A program made the position numbers and the translations under genes. Shown in pieces: positions 7,673 to 19,365 of a stretch of DNA of 64,000 bases. Below the pieces are notes generated by a model. It was not told where the DNA came from. It searched no databases and worked only from the letters and a program-made list of their open reading frames with translations. The stretch's first letter is position 1. Each line of letters opens with the position of its first letter. Origin of the DNA: Nocardia arizonensis (GTDB lineage Bacteria; Actinomycetota; Actinomycetes; Mycobacteriales; Mycobacteriaceae); assembly GCF_001310275.1 (NCBI RefSeq), contig NZ_LGYZ01000083.1:1-64000 (forward strand). Reading direction: 5' to 3'.

Positions 7673-7869
7673 GTCGCGCCGACCTCCGAAACGGCGGCGT
7701 CCCCGGCCCCACGGCAGCCCCTGTGGACATCCGCGACCGAATCGTTCACCGACTGGTAGTTCTCCCACCAGCGGCAAAGAGTGACAGCAAGTAGGCAGGT
7801 CAGGGATACGAGAGCCAGTGTGAATATGCCACTGGCGGTGACGATCCCGAAGAGGTCTATTCCGAACAC
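7666..7869 (-). CDS. Small single-pass membrane protein coupled to the DUF3800-like gene
   Basis: The 67-residue product starts at a GTG (7869) with AGGTAAGG upstream. Residues 5-32 (FGIVTASGIFTLALVSLTCL and on) form one clear transmembrane helix followed by 'RWWENY', an aromatic/positive boundary typical of the cytoplasmic side. The rest is a polar tail. Its stop overlaps the DUF3800-like start. A tiny membrane protein coupled to a predicted nuclease-fold protein could be a holin-like toxin/partner arrangement, but there is no direct evidence. Confidence 0.55.
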   Translation of the reverse strand: MFGIDLFGIVTASGIFTLALVSLTCLLAVTLCRWWENYQSVNDSVADVHRGCRGAGDAAVSEVGATC

Positions 7870-8388
7870 GGCGGGGCCTTACCTGATCTGGGGGTAGCCT
7901 CACCAAGCAGTACGAGCAGGGCGCACGACGCCGGTTCGGCCATCCCGTTGGTTGCGGATGTACAAACCAGGCGTGGTGGAGCAACCGCAACCCGGGGCAG
8001 AACAAGTTGAGCGTTTCCTTCTCGAAGTCTGCGTCCACGAGCCGAGAAGGCCCGACCCGGAAGGTAGCCGCTCCGGATCGCTGGTTGTGTCCGTTGAAAT
8101 CGTTCGCGCTTCGGCCAACCAGGTTCTTTTTCGTGCGTCCGAACCTTTTGCTCCCCACCGACCTTCGTGATTACAGGCCCCGAAACCTCTGAAGGGACGG
8201 TCAAGTCAGAACGCGGTGTCGATCATACTCGACCCCCCGCATGAGCTTGTGCGGCACGCCGACGTCGACCTGCTAACGCTTCGGGTAGAGCACCCTGCGC
8301 GAGGTCCTGGGGTCTCAGTAGTAACCGCCGAAAAACAACGGATATCGCATAGTTACTGGTCAAGCGAGCTGGGCTGGTTCGCCTTGGG
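7870..8388. other. Intergenic stretch without a recognisable gene
   Basis: ORFs in this 519-bp stretch are short, lack ribosome binding sites and look like no known family. Its one notable element is the repeat copy at 8317-8365. Confidence 0.4.
8317..8365 (+). repeat. Dispersed repeat copy (CTGGTCAAG core, 8.3 kb)
   Basis: CAGTAGTAACCGCCGAAAAA and CAACGGATATCGCATAGTTA lead into CTGGTCAAG at 8356-8364. Arm order and orientation match the copy at 1797-1860, with an extra ~9 bp between arm and core. It lies just downstream of the stop of the 8389-8922 gene (minus strand), at the right end of the accessory segment. Confidence 0.55.
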
Positions 8389-8922
8389 CTATGTCCGTGC
8401 CTCGATCAGTCGGCATGCTTCTCGCCAGTAGGCGGAGTTGTCCCAGTGCGTGCCGTCCGGTCCGCTGGTCCGCCAGTGCGTGATCTGGCCGCCGTGGTGG
8501 AATACCGGCTGCACTGCCGCGACGAGGGTTCCCTCCACCGGCTGCGAGGCGTAGATCCGCAGCAGTCCCTGCTCGGCGTCGGTCGACACCGCGAACGATC
8601 TCCCGTCCTGGCTGCTGAATCCTGCGCCTGCGATCGCGAGGCCGAAGTCGGTTGCGCCGGGCGCTCGGTCGGCGGGATCGACGAGCAGGAGCACTTCGGC
8701 GAGCAGGCGTGAGCGGTCGAGGGAGCGGTCGAGTCCGGGGCCGCCGTAGGGTGTGAGCCGTTCGCCGCCGGGGTCGTCGGGGTCGGTGGTGAAGTACCAG
8801 AGGTTCTCACCGAATGGTTTGTGGATCGTGTACACCCGACCTCGATAGGCACACCCGTAGCCGTCGGCCATCTTGTGCCACTTCAGAACTCGACCGAACC
8901 ACGGTGTCTTTCTCACGACCAT
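8389..8922 (-). CDS. Hypothetical protein (177 aa)
   Basis: The product starts MVVRKTPWFGRVLKWHKMAD at ATG 8922; the frame is open further upstream, but those residues are arginine-rich and unconvincing. It is soluble, with aromatic-rich strands ('YRGRVYTIHKPFGENLWYF', 'HWDNSAYWREACRLIEA') and no catalytic motif I can name. Codon use fits a genuine actinobacterial gene. It stands alone between the accessory region and the SDR gene on the same strand. Confidence 0.65.
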   Translation of the reverse strand: MVVRKTPWFGRVLKWHKMADGYGCAYRGRVYTIHKPFGENLWYFTTDPDDPGGERLTPYGGPGLDRSLDRSRLLAEVLLLVDPADRAPGATDFGLAIAGAGFSSQDGRSFAVSTDAEQGLLRIYASQPVEGTLVAAVQPVFHHGGQITHWRTSGPDGTHWDNSAYWREACRLIEART

Positions 8923-9083
8923 GGGCGAAGTATCCGACGGCGCACCGACAGGTGATCTCCGGCGGCGCGCTCGCATTGCGTTCGAATGGCAGCGCGAAGG
9001 CGGGTTCGGCCCGCAGTGTCGTCATCGTCGCGCTCCTCGTGCTCGGCGGGTGGGCGGCCGAAGGCCGCGCGGGCCATCGGCGT

Positions 9084-9782
9084 TCATCGGATCTCTCCGA
9101 CGGCGAAGTCGCCCGCGGTGTACCGGGCGCTCGCGGGTCGCTGTTCGAGCAGCCGCAACAGGGCGGGCACCACCGATTCCGGCGGCGGACGATCGGAGAT
9201 GTCCTCGGTCGGGAAGGCCGCCTGATGCATCTCGGTGCGCATGTCGCCCGGATCGAAGGCGTAGATCGAGAGTTCCGGGTTCTCGGCCGCGAGTGTCGCC
9301 GTGAGGTGATCCAGCGCCGCCTTGGCCGAGCCGTACCCACCCCACTCCGGGTACGGCTCGACCGCGGCGTCGGAACTGATGTTCACCACCGCGCCGCCTG
9401 CCCGCAGCGACGGCAGCACCGCTTGCAGAACCGCCAGCGGCGCGACGACATCGGTGCGCAGGACCCGCTCGTATTCCTCCAGCGGATAATCCAGCAGTCT
9501 CGGCAACGGACTCGGCCCCAACCGACTGGCGTTGTTGACGATCAGATCCAGCGGCCCCGCCGCGCGCACCCGCTCGACCAGCCGCGCCCGGTGCTCGGGA
9601 TCGGTGACATCCCCGGGCACCGCGACGAATGCCGGACCCAATTCGGCCCCCGCGGCCGCGAGCCGATCCTCCCGGCGACCCGTTCCGATCACCCGGCCGC
9701 CGCGCCGCACCACCTCGCGGGCGAGCGCCAGACCGAATCCGGCCGATGCGCCGGTGACCAAAGCGGTGACTGCATACGACAT
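9084..9782 (-). CDS. Short-chain dehydrogenase/reductase (SDR)
   Basis: The 232-residue classical SDR has the cofactor loop 'TGASAGFGLALA' (TGxxxGxG) near residue 10 and 'NNAS' in place of NNAG at about residue 85. Catalytic Ser is in 'VVNISSDAA' and the YxxxK is 'YGSAKAALDHL'. It should oxidise or reduce a carbonyl/hydroxyl with NAD(P)H; substrate unknown. An Arg at the end of strand 2 ('GTGRREDRL') favours NADP(H). Start ATG 9782 gives the usual short N-terminus; the frame upstream is arginine-rich and not gene-like. Divergent from the P-loop kinase gene. Confidence 0.9.
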   Translation of the reverse strand: MSYAVTALVTGASAGFGLALAREVVRRGGRVIGTGRREDRLAAAGAELGPAFVAVPGDVTDPEHRARLVERVRAAGPLDLIVNNASRLGPSPLPRLLDYPLEEYERVLRTDVVAPLAVLQAVLPSLRAGGAVVNISSDAAVEPYPEWGGYGSAKAALDHLTATLAAENPELSIYAFDPGDMRTEMHQAAFPTEDISDRPPPESVVPALLRLLEQRPASARYTAGDFAVGEIR

Positions 9783-9895
9783 GGCGAGCTCCTGACGTCG
9801 TCCCTCGACTGCGCGGCCGCCACACGGTGCGCGCCGCCTACCACTCGATCGTGTTACCTCGAGTGAGGTTGAGGTCAAGGAGAGTCGCGGCGACA

Positions 9896-12704
<2,809 letters not shown>

Positions 12705-12739
12705 TCACAGCAATACGGTCCACCGCTGATGAGAGACGT

Positions 12740-13804
12740 TCAGTCGAAGTGCAGCGACTCGGGTTCGTCGGCATAGGCACGCGCGACCTCATCGACCAAC
12801 GCCAACGCCCGGCGCGCCCACGACAGCGGTGCGCCCGCCAATCCGCAGGCGGGCGCGACGATCACCGAACGGCCGAGAGTGGCGCGCGCGAAACCCAGCC
12901 GATCCACCAGCCGCACACCGGGTTCGGCGATCTCACGCCAGGTGACCGGAATCGCGGGCTCGCTCGTCGGCACCAGACCGAGCACGAGATATTTTCCCGC
13001 GTCGACGATTTCACCGATGTGATCGAGATCCCGGGTGCCGACCGCCGCCATGTCGAAACCGATGGCTGCCGCGGATGTGCGGCGTAGGAATTCCAGTGCG
13101 GGCGGCGCGGCGCAACTGTGCACCACGACCGGCGCGGACTGGGCCTCGATCACCGCCTCCAAAACCGCCAGCGCCTCGGGAGCGGGGACCGCGGGCACGG
13201 TGTCCAGCACGCTGACCCCGCGCAGCGAACCCGCGAGCACATCGTTGACCGACGGCTCGTCCACCTGTACCACGACCCGCGCGCCGAGGCGTTTGCCGAT
13301 CTCCTCCACGTGCCGGGCCAGACCTTCGGCCAGCGACTCCGAGATATCGCGCACCGCACCGTGATCGGTGAGCGCGCGATGTCCGCCGGGCAGTTCGACC
13401 CGGGCGGCCAGGGTCAGCGGACCGCACGCCTGCACCTTCAGCACCCGATCGGTACCGACCGAACCGGAGGTCTCCCACACCTCCTCGAGCACGTCGAGAT
13501 CGGCGCGCAGCAGGTCGCGCGCGCGGCGCGAGAGCGCACCCGGGCGCGCGGCCAGCCGATAGCCGCGCGGTGTCGTCTCGAAGAGCAGGTCGACCAGCAC
13601 CGCCGACATGCGCCCGACCATATCCGCGCCCGCGCCCCGATCGGGCAGTTCCACCAGATGGGTCAGATCGGTGAGTTCACCCACCACGGTCGTCGCGGCC
13701 TCGCGCGGATCGGTCCCCGGCCAGGAACCGACGCCCGTCGCGATGCCGCCGCGCAACAGCGCGGACGGTGTGGTGTCGACTTCCGTCGCGGATTCGCTCG
13801 CCAC
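12740..13804 (-). CDS. MetE C-terminal-domain-like protein (Rv3015c-type)
   Basis: The 354-residue protein resembles the catalytic C-terminal half of cobalamin-independent methionine synthase, a TIM barrel. It has 'GIATGVGSWPGTDPREA' at the N-terminus, 'LKVQACGPLTLA', 'VVVQVDEPSVNDVL' and 'VVVHSCAAPPALEFL' with the His and Cys that correspond to zinc ligands, and 'IVAPACGLAG' with a further Cys. It lacks the MetE N-terminal half, so it is not a standard MetE. It might use a different methyl donor or be a corrinoid-type or unrelated methyltransferase; the function of the mycobacterial homologue is, to my knowledge, unassigned. GTG 13804 has GAGGTGAGGAA immediately upstream. Confidence 0.88.
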   Translation of the reverse strand: MASESATEVDTTPSALLRGGIATGVGSWPGTDPREAATTVVGELTDLTHLVELPDRGAGADMVGRMSAVLVDLLFETTPRGYRLAARPGALSRRARDLLRADLDVLEEVWETSGSVGTDRVLKVQACGPLTLAARVELPGGHRALTDHGAVRDISESLAEGLARHVEEIGKRLGARVVVQVDEPSVNDVLAGSLRGVSVLDTVPAVPAPEALAVLEAVIEAQSAPVVVHSCAAPPALEFLRRTSAAAIGFDMAAVGTRDLDHIGEIVDAGKYLVLGLVPTSEPAIPVTWREIAEPGVRLVDRLGFARATLGRSVIVAPACGLAGAPLSWARRALALVDEVARAYADEPESLHFD

Positions 13805-13892
13805 TTCCTCACCTCTGTCATCGCCTCGCCCGGTCCGGCGCTCCGGGCGTCCGGTGGGTAGCACGGAAACGGACCGCCGCCGCGGCGAAATA

Positions 13893-15014
13893 CTACTCGG
13901 CCGCGTTCGCGGCCACGCTATCGCCGACCGGGCCCTCGGCCCCGGTGGCTCCGCTGATCGTGCCGCTGCCGATCACCTCGTCGCCCGCCTCGTCGGGCCG
14001 GTAGAGCACCACCGCCTGACCGCGCGCGACACCTGTCAGCGGCGCGCGCAGCCGCACCACGAGTCCGTCGCCCGCCGCCGTGGCGATCGCGGGCGCGGTG
14101 CCGCCGTGCGCGCGGACCTGCGCCACGCAGTCGATCGGGCCGTCCGGCGCCTCGCCGGAGGTCCACACCGCCCGATCGGCGGTCACGGTCCACACCCGCA
14201 GGTCCTCGGCGGAACCGACCCGCACGGTGCCCGACTCCGGGTCGATCGCGGTCACGTAGCGCGGCTTGCCGTCCGCGGCCGGACCCGGCAGACCGAGGCC
14301 CTTGCGCTGGCCGACGGTGAATCCGTGCACACCGTCGTGGCGCGCCAGCTCCCGGCCGTCGGAGTCGACCACCGCGCCCGGCCGGATGCCGATCTTCGCG
14401 CCGAGGAAGGCACGCGTGTCACCGGAGGGTATGAAGCAGATGTCGTGGCTGTCGGGCTTGTCCGCCACCGCCAGCCCGCGCTCGGCGGCCTCGGCGCGGA
14501 TCCGCGGCTTGGGTGTGTCACCCACCGGGAACATCGCGCGCGAAAGCTGCTCGGCGGTCAGCACCGCGAGCACATAGGACTGATCCTTGTCGGCGTCGAC
14601 CGCGCGGCGCAGCACACCGTCCTCGAGCCGGGCGTAGTGCCCGGTGGCCACGGCGTCGAAACCGAGCGCGACCGCCCGATCCGCCAGTGCCGAGAACTTG
14701 ATCTTCTCGTTGCAGCGCAGGCACGGGTTGGGCGTCTCACCGGCGGCGTAGGAGGCGACGAAATCGTCGATCACGTCCTCCTTGAACCGGTCGGCGAAAT
14801 CCCACACGTAGAAGGGGATGCCGAGGACGTCGGCCGCGCGGCGGGCGTCGCCCGCGTCCTCCTTGGAACAGCAGCCGCGCGATCCGGTGCGCAGCGTGCC
14901 CGGCGTCGCCGAGAGTGCCAGATGGACGCCGACCACGTCGTGCCCGGCGTCGACGGCGCGCGCCGCCGCGACGGCCGAATCCACACCACCGCTCATCGCC
15001 GCGAGAACCCGCAT
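13893..15014 (-). CDS. mnmA: tRNA-specific 2-thiouridylase MnmA
   Basis: MnmA adenylates and thiolates U34 of tRNA-Lys/Glu/Gln. The N-terminal PP-loop '[12 protein letters not shown]' binds ATP. The catalytic cysteines lie in '[12 protein letters not shown]' and '[10 protein letters not shown]', and '[11 protein letters not shown]' belongs to the tRNA-binding central domain. Length (373 aa) is normal. The start ATG 15014 overlaps the iscS stop (TGATG), so it is co-translated with its sulfur donor. The ORF extends further upstream but within iscS. Sulfur should pass from IscS persulfide to the MnmA cysteine. Confidence 0.97.
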   Translation of the reverse strand: MRVLAAMSGGVDSAVAAARAVDAGHDVVGVHLALSATPGTLRTGSRGCCSKEDAGDARRAADVLGIPFYVWDFADRFKEDVIDDFVASYAAGETPNPCLRCNEKIKFSALADRAVALGFDAVATGHYARLEDGVLRRAVDADKDQSYVLAVLTAEQLSRAMFPVGDTPKPRIRAEAAERGLAVADKPDSHDICFIPSGDTRAFLGAKIGIRPGAVVDSDGRELARHDGVHGFTVGQRKGLGLPGPAADGKPRYVTAIDPESGTVRVGSAEDLRVWTVTADRAVWTSGEAPDGPIDCVAQVRAHGGTAPAIATAAGDGLVVRLRAPLTGVARGQAVVLYRPDEAGDEVIGSGTISGATGAEGPVGDSVAANAAE

Positions 15015-16243
15015 CACACACCGCCTTTCGCTCCGGCAAGACCAGCTGCCCTGGCTCGCTCCACCACCTGCGGGAGTACGTCGGTCAGGGCGTCGACGTC
15101 GGCGAGCGTCGAGGTGTGCCCCAGGGAGAAGCGCAGCGAACCCCGCGCCTGCCACGGCTGCACGCCCATGGCGATCAGTACGTGACTGGGCGAGGCCACA
15201 CCCGCGTTGCAGGCCGAGCCCGTCGAACACTCGATACCGGCGGCATCGAGCAGCATGAGCAGCGAATCGCCCTCGCAGCCCGGGAACGTGAAGTGCGCGT
15301 TGCCCGGCAGCCGCCGTGCGCCACGCGGTCCGTTGAGCTGTGCGTCCGGCACAGTCGCCTCGATCCGGGCGATCATCTCGTCCCGCAGCGTACTCAATTC
15401 GGCACTGCGCGTGGACAGTTCGACGACCCCTTGGCGCAGCGCCACCGCGAGCCCGACCGCGCCCGCGATATCGGAGGTGCCCGACCGCAGATCCCGCTCG
15501 TGCCCGCCGCCGTGCAGCAGCGGCACGCACGGCACTTGCCGACCGAGCAGCAATACCCCGATACCGTGCGGACCGCCGAGCTTGTGCCCGGTCACACTGG
15601 CCGCCGACAGTCCGCTCGCACCGAAATCCACCGGCACCTGCGCGGCCGCCTGGATCGCGTCACTGTGCATCGGCACGCCGAATTCCGCCGCCACCGCGGC
15701 CAATTCGGCGATCGGCGCGATCGTCCCGACCTCGTTGTTGGCCCACATGACGGTGACGAGCGCCACCTCGTCGGCGCACTCACTCAGCACCGCGCGCAAC
15801 GTCTGCGGCGACACCGTGCCCTCCGCGTCGACCGGCAGCCAGCTCACCTGCGCGCCCTCGTGCCGCTCGAGCCACTCCACGGCATCGATCACCGCGTGGT
15901 GTTCCACCGAACTCGCGACGATCCTGGTCCGGCGCGGCTCGGCGTCCCGGCGCGCCCAGAAGATCCCCTTGACCGCCAGATTGTCGCTCTCGGTCCCGCC
16001 CGAGGTGAAGATCACTTCCGAGGGCCGCGCCCCCAGATCCGCCGCGATCGACTCCCTGGCCTCCTCTAGCGCCCGCCGCGCCGCCCGCCCCGACCCGTGC
16101 AGCGAGGACGCGTTACCCGGCCGCGCGTACGCGGCCGTCATCGCCTCGACGGCGGCGCCCAGCACGGGTGTGGTGGCCGCATGATCGAGGTAGACCGTCT
16201 GGGGCGCACCACCGGTGACCGAGCCCGAAAAAGCCGACTTCAT
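15014..16243 (-). CDS. iscS: Cysteine desulfurase (IscS/NifS family)
   Basis: This PLP enzyme converts cysteine to alanine and an enzyme-bound persulfide for tRNA thiolation and Fe-S assembly. '[10 protein letters not shown]' opens the domain. The PLP lysine is in '[19 protein letters not shown]' (about residue 215) and the persulfide cysteine in '[18 protein letters not shown]' (about 340). '[15 protein letters not shown]' is the cofactor phosphate region. Length 409 aa is usual. ATG 16243 is the first of a two-gene unit with mnmA. An AGGG lies about 12 nt upstream; promoter not identified. Confidence 0.95.
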   Translation of the reverse strand: MKSAFSGSVTGGAPQTVYLDHAATTPVLGAAVEAMTAAYARPGNASSLHGSGRAARRALEEARESIAADLGARPSEVIFTSGGTESDNLAVKGIFWARRDAEPRRTRIVASSVEHHAVIDAVEWLERHEGAQVSWLPVDAEGTVSPQTLRAVLSECADEVALVTVMWANNEVGTIAPIAELAAVAAEFGVPMHSDAIQAAAQVPVDFGASGLSAASVTGHKLGGPHGIGVLLLGRQVPCVPLLHGGGHERDLRSGTSDIAGAVGLAVALRQGVVELSTRSAELSTLRDEMIARIEATVPDAQLNGPRGARRLPGNAHFTFPGCEGDSLLMLLDAAGIECSTGSACNAGVASPSHVLIAMGVQPWQARGSLRFSLGHTSTLADVDALTDVLPQVVERARAAGLAGAKGGV

Positions 16244-16501
16244 GACATATAAACCCTATCCCACCATGACCTGCGCATCCGTGGGGCATCCCCCGCTGTC
16301 CACGATTCGTCCACCACATGCAAGCCGATACGGTCCCGACGGTATTCCCGTCCACCGCGCGCACAGCTCATCCGCGGCCGCTGCCCGCTGTGCGGGCGGC
16401 CGAGCGATGTCCTCGTCCGCGGTGACCCGCTGGACGGAGGCCACGGCGCGGACCGTCCGAGCGCCAGGTCAGCGTTATGACGCAGCGGCGGCCGTGGTCT
16501 G

Positions 16502-16999
16502 CTACCGCCCTTCGCGGGCCATCTCCTGCAATGTGGCGAAACGTGATTCGAGGTATTCGTATTCGGCTTCATCGAGCACGGTCCGCCGGATACCCGCCTC
16601 GACCAGGAAAGCTCCCTGCCGATGGTCGTCGATCACCTCGATATCGATGGCGACCGCGACGTAATCCTCGGCGTCGGGCATCGGGTCGGCCAGCACGCGC
16701 GCGGAGCCGCGCGCCGACAGCGCCACATTGCCACCGCCGAGGATCACCAGCGCGACCTCGGCGCGTTGCCGCAGGCGCTCGAGCGAGCCGCGATTGTTGC
16801 GCAGGCTCAACAGGATTCGGCGGTCACCGGCCCGAACCGGCCACGACACGGGAATCGCGTGCGGCGCGGGATCGGAGGTCACAAGCACCGCGATGGTGTC
16901 ACGCGGCCACTCCGGCAACACCCCCAACTCAGGATGTCCGCCGGCCGCCGTCGGCGCGACCGCGCAATCCTGCTGACGTTCCCGAGCTTCAGCCACCAT
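16502..16999 (-). CDS. Pyridoxamine 5'-phosphate oxidase-family (split-barrel) protein
   Basis: The 165-residue protein folds like the FMN- or F420-binding split beta-barrel family. Strands are 'DTIAVLVTSDPAPHAIPVSW', 'RRILLSLRNNRGSLERLRQ' (typical phosphate-binding region) and 'AEVALVILGGGNVALSARG'. The true PNPOx substrate residues are not apparent, so it is more likely a general flavin/F420 or heme-type member than a vitamin B6 enzyme. It stands alone upstream (on the minus strand) of no obvious partner; the olsA-like operon terminator lies 150 bp away. Confidence 0.8.
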   Translation of the reverse strand: MVAEARERQQDCAVAPTAAGGHPELGVLPEWPRDTIAVLVTSDPAPHAIPVSWPVRAGDRRILLSLRNNRGSLERLRQRAEVALVILGGGNVALSARGSARVLADPMPDAEDYVAVAIDIEVIDDHRQGAFLVEAGIRRTVLDEAEYEYLESRFATLQEMAREGR

Positions 17000-17152
17000 G
17001 TCCCTACTACCTCACGCTCACCCCGACACGGACCAGCTCCCCCGAACATCAGTGTAGCCCCGACGAACCGCCACCCTCGTGGAAAACCCAACCGCGTCAT
17101 CGGAATACCGGGACGCACCGAATGCGTTCCCCGCCTTCACCGAATACGCCAC

Positions 17153-17190
17153 CGCGCCGCGCACGGTCACGATGGACCGTGCGCGGCGCG
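17153..17190. terminator. Strong hairpin terminator after the acyltransferase pair
   Basis: A 16-bp perfect stem (CCGCGCCGCGCACGGT...) with the 6-nt loop ACGATG sits 13 bp after the stop of the 17203-18300 gene (minus strand). There is no U-tract, typical of high-GC terminators. Confidence 0.75.
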
Positions 17191-17202
17191 TGCGGGTGTG
17201 GA

Positions 17203-18300
17203 CTAGGCGGTTTCGGGGATGGTGCGGGTGGCGTCGCGGCCACGGCCCCGGAAGAGGGCCACGGCCCGGCGGCGCATGCCGGGACTGCGGCGCGGGATGG
17301 CCGGGGCCGGGTCCTTGACCCGAGTGGCGCTTGCCTCGATCCACTCGGTTGAGCTGCGGCTGTGACCGGGCCGTTCGGCGCCGCGAACGGCCGCCTCACA
17401 GCGACGAGCCAGGTCACGGCGGTCCAGGCCGGGATATTCGAGCGGTTCGAGGCGGACCTCCGCGACCATGCCGCGCGAGCGCAGGATGCGCGCGGCGGAG
17501 GTGGCGAAGGTGTCCTCGCCGACGAATCCGCAGACCGAGCACCGGACGCCGCTTCGATCCAGGTAGCGCAGGCGCACCGGCTGGACGTAGGTCCCGGCGT
17601 CGACGGCGGCCTGGAACAGGGCCGGTCGCATGCGTCCGTACGCGCGGCCGCACCAGGTGGTGCCCTCGGGGAAGGCCGCGATCCGCTCGCCCGCCGACAA
17701 GCGCGCGGCGATGGTGTCGACCACGCCGGGCAGCGCACGCAGCTTCTCGCGCTCGATCGGGATGATCCGCATGAGCTTGGCCAGCCCGCCGAGCAGCGGC
17801 CAGTCGATCAGATCCGCGCGGGCCACGAATCCCAGCGGCTGCACCGCGGCCAATACGACCACGTCGCTCCAACCGATGTGTCCGGTGACCACGAGCACAC
17901 CGGTGTCGTCGGGAGCGAAGCGCACGCGTTCGGAGTCCTCGGTGGCGCCGCGATCGTCACGGCGCAACGCGGCCCCGAGCTGGGTGACCAGATCGGGGCG
18001 GTCGGGTTCGCTGACCGCGGCCGCCGCGACGCGATTGTCGACGACCCGAAGTCGCATGCCGAGGCAGCCGAGCAGCGCGTGGGCGTACCCGCGCTGCACG
18101 GACTGACGGCGGGCCCGCGGGGTCGCCGCGTTCACCAGGGGGAAGCTGATCAACAGCCCCGCCACCTGAGCCAGGCGGGCGATCACCCGCGCGGTGCCGA
18201 CCTGATCGACGGTGTCGATGCAGCCGGGCCCACAGGAGCTCGACGGCATCCACGCGTGGACGGCCTGTGCGGGCGGAGCGTCGAACACCACGGGCCTCAC
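17203..18300 (-). CDS. Lysophospholipid acyltransferase (PlsC/OlsA-like)
   Basis: A membrane-associated acyltransferase with the HX4D motif in 'VTGHIGWSDVVVL' (about residue 135) and motif III 'FPEGTTW'. A hydrophobic stretch 'AQVAGLLISFPLVNA' near residues 45-60 is likely a membrane anchor. It should transfer an acyl group from acyl-CoA or acyl-ACP to a lyso-lipid hydroxyl. The start GTG overlaps the upstream GNAT stop (GTGA), so the two are made together. PlsC directly after an N-acyltransferase is the OlsB-OlsA arrangement for ornithine lipids (pathway knowledge); mycobacteria have the same pair (Rv3026c-Rv3027c). Whether ornithine lipid is the product here is inference; phosphatidic acid synthesis is the alternative. 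Confidence 0.85.
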   Translation of the reverse strand: MRPVVFDAPPAQAVHAWMPSSSCGPGCIDTVDQVGTARVIARLAQVAGLLISFPLVNAATPRARRQSVQRGYAHALLGCLGMRLRVVDNRVAAAAVSEPDRPDLVTQLGAALRRDDRGATEDSERVRFAPDDTGVLVVTGHIGWSDVVVLAAVQPLGFVARADLIDWPLLGGLAKLMRIIPIEREKLRALPGVVDTIAARLSAGERIAAFPEGTTWCGRAYGRMRPALFQAAVDAGTYVQPVRLRYLDRSGVRCSVCGFVGEDTFATSAARILRSRGMVAEVRLEPLEYPGLDRRDLARRCEAAVRGAERPGHSRSSTEWIEASATRVKDPAPAIPRRSPGMRRRAVALFRGRGRDATRTIPETA

Positions 18301-19124
18301 CGCCCCCCGTCGAAGGTCGCGGCCGCGTCCTGTAGCCGGTTGAGGTAGCGGGTGTTGATCGTGTCGAGCCCGAGCAGCACGACGAAATCGGCGACGGCGA
18401 AATCGGGATCGTGCGCGGGCTCACCGCAGATCTCGGCGCCCAAGCGCAGGTAGCCACGCAACAGCGGGGGCAGCTTCGGCCGCGAGGGCGGGGTCAGCTC
18501 ATCGAGGGTCTTACCGTCGACGATGACCGGATTGTACGGGTGCACGCGCTTTTCCGGGTCGGACCCGTGCCTGCCGAGCACCAGGTCGCGCACGCCGCGC
18601 ACGTTCACGCCGACCGGATCGTTCGGGGTGTTCTGCATGGGCACCGAGGCGCAGCCCATGACCCAGTCGTAACCGGTGAGCTGGATGTAGTGCAGGATGC
18701 CCGCCCACATGAGGGTGAGCACCGAGCCGTTGCGGTGATCGGGAACCACGCAGGCGCGGCCCATCTCGACGATCCGGTGGCCTGTCGGATCCAGCTGTTC
18801 CAGATCGAATTCGGTGGCCGTGTAGTAACCGCCCGCCGCGGCAACCCGGTCCGGGGGCAGCATGCGGTAGCAGCCGACGAATTTGTCGCTGACATCGTCA
18901 CGGACCAGCATGTGGTCGCAGTGCAGGTCGAACCGGTCGGCGTCGAGGCCGGTGCCGGTGTCGGGCAGGTGGAAGCCGGGCTCGTTGGCGAAGACGCTGT
19001 AGCGCAGCCGCTGCGCGGCCTCACGATGTTCGGCGTCGGACGCGACGACCAGCGAGTACCGGGACCGTTCCACCCCTGAGTCCGTCGGCCTACCCGGGGC
19101 TGTCAACACGGACGAAATAGTCAT
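18297..19124 (-). CDS. OlsB-like GNAT-fold N-acyltransferase
   Basis: The 275-residue protein matches the hemolysin-like/OlsB acyltransferase family. 'REAAQRLRYSVFANEPGF' is the N-terminal signature. 'DHMLVRDDVSDKFVGCYRML', 'EMGRACVVPDHRNGSVLTLM' and 'YDWVMGCASVPM' form the GNAT core. OlsB proteins attach a 3-hydroxy fatty acyl group from acyl-ACP to ornithine's amino group. I take ATG 19124 (MTISSVLTAPG), since the 29 residues available upstream are not conserved in style; the ribosome binding site is weak for both choices. It is coupled by GTGA to the PlsC-like gene. Confidence 0.82.
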   Translation of the reverse strand: MTISSVLTAPGRPTDSGVERSRYSLVVASDAEHREAAQRLRYSVFANEPGFHLPDTGTGLDADRFDLHCDHMLVRDDVSDKFVGCYRMLPPDRVAAAGGYYTATEFDLEQLDPTGHRIVEMGRACVVPDHRNGSVLTLMWAGILHYIQLTGYDWVMGCASVPMQNTPNDPVGVNVRGVRDLVLGRHGSDPEKRVHPYNPVIVDGKTLDELTPPSRPKLPPLLRGYLRLGAEICGEPAHDPDFAVADFVVLLGLDTINTRYLNRLQDAAATFDGGR

Positions 19125-19365
19125 ATCCGTGATGAAGCCGGCCTCAGAATGCGATGGAGCAACCTCGAAGTGTCGCTTCGATGCAACTTCGGTGAACGCG
19201 ACGACCGTCACACCGAGCGTTCACCGGCCCTTAGTGTCATGTTCGCGTCTTCGCGACACGAACGCCGCCTTCGCCCTGATAGGAGACCTTTCCGCGACGC
19301 GCGGCCGCAGCCGGGAACGCGCCGGCGCCGCCCCGGTGAGAGGCGGCGCGCATAGCCGCGCTCGG

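Noticed and set aside
1..8900. Prophage or intact integrative element at the left end
   Set aside because: No structural phage genes, intact integrase, tRNA attachment site or conjugation genes are visible; only a resolvase fragment and repeats.
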